From Microbacterium ureisolvens (lineage in GTDB: Bacteria; Actinomycetota; Actinomycetes; Actinomycetales; Microbacteriaceae), in contig NZ_JAEUAX010000002.1 of NCBI RefSeq assembly GCF_019511645.1, positions 124,001 to 188,000 of the forward strand: 64,000 nt of DNA, given 5' to 3'. Made by a program: the position numbers and the translations under genes. Below, piece after piece: positions 60,705 through 64,000 of this stretch. A model generated the notes under the pieces. It saw only the letters and a list, made by a program, of their open reading frames with translations, had not been told where the DNA came from and ran no database searches. Each line of letters begins with the position of its first letter. Within the stretch, counting starts at the first letter, position 1.

Positions 60705-62441
60705 ATGGGGATCATGACGGACCTGTGGAACGGCGAGCCTGCCCGCGAGTGGACGAGCGGACCGTGGTCGCTCGAGCTGCGTGACGACGAGTTCGCCGAC
60801 ATCGCGTACGAGGGCAGCGTCGTGCTCCGCTCGATCCGGGCGGTCGTGCGTGATCGCAACTGGGACACCGCACGCCTCGTGGTCGATCGTGTCGACTCGT
60901 CGGGCATCGCGCTGACGCTGCACGTCCACTCGACCGGGCTCGGGTCCGACCTCCGCGGCGTCGTCCGCGCCGAGGTGCGCGGGGCGGGGCGCCTCCGCGT
61001 GATCGCCGACCTCGAGTCGGCCTCCGAGTTCCAGACGAACCGCACCGGTCTCGTCGCGCTGCACCCGCCCGCGCTCGCGGGCGCCGCGATGGACGTCCGC
61101 CACCCCGACGGCGGCGTGACCCACTCGCGGTTCCCCGCCGACATCAGCCCCCATCAGCCCGCGTTCGACATCGCCGGCCTGTCGTGGTCGCACGATGGCC
61201 TCGCCGTCGACGTGCGCTTCTCAGGCGACGTGTTCGAGATGGAGGACCAGCGCAACTGGACGGATGCCTCGTACAAGACGTACAGCCGCCCGCTCGCGCT
61301 GCCCTTCCCCTACTCGCTCGCCGCCGGCGAGCGGGTGGTGCAGTCGATCGAGATCTCCGTGTCGGGAACGCCCACGCCTGCACAGGAGGAGCCGGTCACC
61401 CGCATCCGGCTCGAGGAGGGGCCGCCGCTTCCCGCGATCGCCGTGTCGGCGTCGACGGCGCCGGATCCCGCTCCCGGCTTCGCCCCGATGGGTGCTGCGG
61501 TGCTCGTCGAGCTCGACCTCGCCACCCGCAACTGGCGCGCCGCACTCGACCGGGCGGCGGCATCCGCCCTCCCGCTCGACGTCAGGTTCGTGATCGCCGA
61601 CGACGATCCGGCGGCGATCGAGCAGGCCGTGCTCGCTCTGCGCGACCGGCCGGTCGCCCGGGCGACCGCGTTCGCGCCGACGGGCCCGGCGCAGCATGTC
61701 TCGGACCTCGCCGCCATCGGCCACCTGCGCCACGCCCTCGCCGAGGCGGGGATCGAGGCCGAGGTGGTCGGCGGCGCGCGGTCGCACTTCACCGAGCTGA
61801 ACCGCGAGCACCACCGCCTGCCGCGAGGCCTCGACGGCATCGTGTTCAGCAGCACGCCGCTGTTCCACAGCCTGAGCTCGGCGCAGCTCACCGAGTCGAT
61901 CGCCATGCAGCGCCTCGTCGCGAACCAGGGCGTCCGCCTCGCCGGCGGGCTGCCCGTGCACATCGGGCCGATCTCGCTCCGCCCGCACTTCAACAACGCG
62001 GCCGTGACGCCGCCGCCGATGCCGGAGCACGACGACCTCCGCGACGGGTACGGGCCGGCGCTGACGGATGCCGTCGACCCCCGGCAGGCCGCCCCCGAAC
62101 TGGCCGCGTGGACCGTCGCCAGCGCCGCGGCTCTCGCGGTGCCCGGTGTCGCCACCCTCGCGTACTTCGAGGAGTGGGGACCCCGCGGCCTGCGCACCGC
62201 CGACGGTGCACCCCACCCCGCGCTCGACGCCGTCGCCGCGCTGGCCCCGCTCGCCGGCGCGCCGGGCCTGCGCGGCGACTCGCCCGACGGCCTCGTGTGG
62301 GCGCTCGGTGCACGCACCGCCGACACCGACGTCGTGTTCGCCGCCAACCTCGACCGCCGCACCCGCGGCGTCGAGATCGAACTGCCGGGCGGCGTGATCC
62401 GTGACGTCGAGCTCGCACCGCACACGTTCGCGCGGGTCTGA
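60705..62441 (+). CDS. apnL: probable D-apionate lactonase
   Basis: A 578-residue protein resembling ApnL, the lactonase that opens D-apionolactone to D-apionate. Visible blocks are 'FADIAYEGSVVLRSIRAVVR', 'FQTNRTGLVALHPPALAG', 'HSRFPADISPHQPAFDI', 'EDQRNWTDASYKTYSRPLAL', a barrel-like middle part, and 'HSLSSAQLTESIAMQRLVAN'. The C-terminal segment looks like a small beta domain. No signal peptide. ATG 60705 has GGAGG 6 bases upstream; ATG 60714 is an alternative. It is separated from the SDR gene by a palindromic repeat but has no obvious promoter of its own. Confidence 0.78.
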   Translation: MGIMTDLWNGEPAREWTSGPWSLELRDDEFADIAYEGSVVLRSIRAVVRDRNWDTARLVVDRVDSSGIALTLHVHSTGLGSDLRGVVRAEVRGAGRLRVIADLESASEFQTNRTGLVALHPPALAGAAMDVRHPDGGVTHSRFPADISPHQPAFDIAGLSWSHDGLAVDVRFSGDVFEMEDQRNWTDASYKTYSRPLALPFPYSLAAGERVVQSIEISVSGTPTPAQEEPVTRIRLEEGPPLPAIAVSASTAPDPAPGFAPMGAAVLVELDLATRNWRAALDRAAASALPLDVRFVIADDDPAAIEQAVLALRDRPVARATAFAPTGPAQHVSDLAAIGHLRHALAEAGIEAEVVGGARSHFTELNREHHRLPRGLDGIVFSSTPLFHSLSSAQLTESIAMQRLVANQGVRLAGGLPVHIGPISLRPHFNNAAVTPPPMPEHDDLRDGYGPALTDAVDPRQAAPELAAWTVASAAALAVPGVATLAYFEEWGPRGLRTADGAPHPALDAVAALAPLAGAPGLRGDSPDGLVWALGARTADTDVVFAANLDRRTRGVEIELPGGVIRDVELAPHTFARV

Positions 62442-62454
62442 GCGACGCCCGCGG

Positions 62455-62469
62455 TAGGTTGGGTCGCCG
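62455..62469 (+). promoter_or_regulatory. -10 box and probable leaderless start of the Nudix gene
   Basis: TAGGTT (62455-62460) lies 8 bases before GTG 62469, and no ribosome binding site is present. It indicates a separate transcript from the apionate operon. Confidence 0.5.
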
Positions 62470-62921
62470 TGGCCCGTTTCTCCGTCGTCCCCTCGTCGTA
62501 CGTCTATCTCCGCCGCGGCGACGCCGTGCTGCTGCAGCTGCGGCACAACACCGGCTACATGGACGGATGCTGGGCAGCCGGCGCCGCGGGCCACGTCGAG
62601 CTCGGCGAGACCGCTGCGGTCGCCGCGATCCGCGAAGTGCGCGAAGAGCTCGGCCTTGCACTCCTGCCCACCGCGCTGACGCCGGTGGCCGTCATGCAGC
62701 GCACGGACGGCACCGACGATCCGATCGAGCAGCGCGTCGACTGGTTCTTCGTGTGCGACGAATGGGAGGGCGAGCCCGAGATCCTCGAGCCGCGCAAGTG
62801 CGCGGCGCTCGCATGGTTCGACCTCGACGCGCTCCCCGACCGCATGCCCGAGTACGAACGAGAGGCCGTGATCGCGCTCCGCGACGGCGCCCGCGCACAG
62901 TTGCTCATGCACGGCTTCTGA
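62469..62921 (+). CDS. Nudix hydrolase
   Basis: A 150-residue Nudix protein. The Nudix box runs over residues ~41-63 with 'GHVELGETAAVAAIREVREE', which fits GX5EX7REUXEEXGU. 'VDWFFVCDEWEGEPEILEPR' matches the group acting on nucleoside diphosphate derivatives or modified nucleotides, with no clear specificity. GTG 62469 is supported by a -10 box 8 bases upstream. It lies between the apnL-like gene and a convergent LacI gene and is probably unrelated to apionate use. Confidence 0.9.
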   Translation: MARFSVVPSSYVYLRRGDAVLLQLRHNTGYMDGCWAAGAAGHVELGETAAVAAIREVREELGLALLPTALTPVAVMQRTDGTDDPIEQRVDWFFVCDEWEGEPEILEPRKCAALAWFDLDALPDRMPEYEREAVIALRDGARAQLLMHGF

Positions 62922-62963
62922 GCATCGCGGCCTCGGACTGGTCGAGCCGTCGGCTCCGGGCGC

Positions 62964-63971
62964 TCAGCCCACGGTGGACTCGCGCACCACGAGCTCCGGG
63001 CGGAACCGCACCCTGCGTTCGTGGTCGCCGCCGGGTTCTTCGATGTCCTTGAGGAGGAGGTCGACAGCGGTGTAGCCGATGAGGTGCGCCGGCTGGCGGA
63101 TCGAGCTCAGCGGCACGACCGTCGCCGACGCGAAGTCGATGTCGTCGTAGCCGATCAGCGCGATGTCGCGCGGCACTCTCAGGTCGGCCATGAGCGTGAA
63201 CGCCTGCAGCGCGCCGACGGCGAGCAGGTCGTTCGCCGCGAACACCCCGTCGGGCCGCTCGGCGGCCGGACGGGCACGCAGGAGCTCGCCCGCCTCGCGC
63301 CCCTGCAGGACCGACAGCGCCGACATCTCGACGACCTCGAGCGTCGCGCCCACCACCTCGCCGATGGCGCGGCGGGCGCCCTCCAGGCGGTCGGCGACCT
63401 GCCGGATCGTTCCCGGCCCCCCGATGAACGCGATGCGCCGGCGGCCTGTCGACAACAGATGCGATACCGCCAAGTAGCCGCCCTCGACGTCGTCGACCGA
63501 GACCGAGCCGAACGATCGCTCGGCGTCCTCATGGTCGACGAGCACCACCGGCACGCCCCCGGCGTGCAGGCGCGCGAGCCGGTCCAGGTCTCGGTCGACG
63601 GGAGTGACGAGCACGCCGTTGACCCTCTGCTCACGGAACAGCTCGAGATACGCGTCCTCGCGATCCGAGCGCTCGTCGCTGTTGCCGAGCAGCACGCTCA
63701 TGCCCGACTCCGCGGCGCGGTCCTCGGCGCCGCGGGCGACCTCGGCGAAGAACGGGTTGCCGGCGTCGAGCACGATCAGCGCGATGCTGCGGCTGCGCCC
63801 CGCCCTGAGCTGGCGGGCTGCGTCGTTGCGCACGAAGCCCAGCTCCTCGATCGCCTGCGTCACACGCTCGACCGTCGCGGGAGACACCTTCTCGGGCCGG
63901 TTGAGCACGTTCGAGACGGTCCCCACCGAGACGGATGCCGCGGCCGCGACATCCCGCACGCTCACCACCAT
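62964..63971 (-). CDS. LacI-family transcriptional regulator
   Basis: A 335-residue LacI/GalR protein: HTH residues ~4-24 ('SVRDVAAAASVSVGTVSNVL'), sensor 'IALIVLDAGNPFFAEVARGA', 'IALIGYDDIDFASATVVPL' near the C terminus. It has GGGAG upstream of ATG 63971. Its target probably lies beyond the right edge of the window, since its promoter region (63972-64000) is cut off and the genes on its left have other regulators. Confidence 0.9.
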   Translation of the reverse strand: MVVSVRDVAAAASVSVGTVSNVLNRPEKVSPATVERVTQAIEELGFVRNDAARQLRAGRSRSIALIVLDAGNPFFAEVARGAEDRAAESGMSVLLGNSDERSDREDAYLELFREQRVNGVLVTPVDRDLDRLARLHAGGVPVVLVDHEDAERSFGSVSVDDVEGGYLAVSHLLSTGRRRIAFIGGPGTIRQVADRLEGARRAIGEVVGATLEVVEMSALSVLQGREAGELLRARPAAERPDGVFAANDLLAVGALQAFTLMADLRVPRDIALIGYDDIDFASATVVPLSSIRQPAHLIGYTAVDLLLKDIEEPGGDHERRVRFRPELVVRESTVG

Positions 63972-64000
63972 CGCCCACTCCCGGTTGCTGTTGCATGAAA

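Noticed and set aside
61221..62912. 563-residue minus-strand open frame across apnL and the Nudix gene
   Set aside because: Spans two clear plus-strand genes, with a biased composition and no recognisable motif; it is an antisense shadow.

Overview
The window is a high-GC (roughly 70% by eye) actinobacterial chromosome segment. Codon use, GTG starts, many 4-base ATGA/GTGA gene overlaps, many LacI-family regulators and a dense set of plant-polysaccharide genes all suggest a soil- or plant-associated Microbacteriaceae (Microbacterium-like) organism. This is inferred from gene content and style; there is no rRNA or tRNA gene in the window to confirm it.

Layout. 1-740: 3' part of a GH27 alpha-galactosidase. 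877-4195: three-gene sugar operon (Gfo/Idh/MocA dehydrogenase, DUF993 aldolase-like protein, TIM-barrel isomerase) with two LacI regulators downstream (4341-6480). 6612-7805: Rho_N-domain protein and AlkB-like dioxygenase. 7948-13832: five-gene oxidative acid-sugar operon ending in 5-dehydro-4-deoxyglucarate dehydratase and alpha-ketoglutarate-semialdehyde dehydrogenase. 13940-15067: glycerate kinase. 15321-19831: Leloir genes galE, galT, galK with a LacI regulator. 19847-21824: membrane protein and alpha/beta hydrolase. 21891-26407: GH3 beta-glucosidase divergent from a TetR plus carboxylesterase pair. 26544-29551: luciferase-like oxidoreductase, orphan DNA methyltransferase and a domain-swapped lipoate ligase. 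29652-31247: secreted GH6 cellulase behind a perfect CelR/CebR box. 31457-34245: lipase-like hydrolase and a MarR-MFS pair. 34288-51249: a large glycoside locus: GH2 and TetR in one direction; a family-5 ABC transporter, GH3, class-C-like serine hydrolase, GH78 rhamnosidase and DUF5060/DUF5605 glycosidase in the other. 51371-62441: alditol-oxidase-like flavoenzyme, FadR-type regulator, MFS carrier and a run of genes matching the D-apionate / L-erythrulose pathway. 62469-63971: Nudix hydrolase and a LacI regulator.

How it works together. The glycosidases of the 34-51 kb locus have no visible signal peptides, while the substrate-binding protein is a lipoprotein; this fits import of intact glycosides followed by trimming in the cytoplasm. 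Released galactose can enter the gal genes. Apiose, if released by the apiosidase-like protein at 49489, could enter the D-apionate operon at 53510-62441, which ends in D-erythrose 4-phosphate. The 7948-13832 operon would send uronates or aldarates to alpha-ketoglutarate.

The least conventional signals are: (i) a strongly repeated DNA word, GACGGATGC / GCATCCGTC, in genes and in inverted pairs in intergenic hairpins; (ii) long palindromic repeats, one of which now supplies the N-terminal codons of the lerI-like gene; (iii) paired operator sites in front of the ABC transporter and the apionate operon; and (iv) many probable leaderless starts, with a -10 box 6-8 bases before the start codon. 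All counts are by eye; no database search was run.
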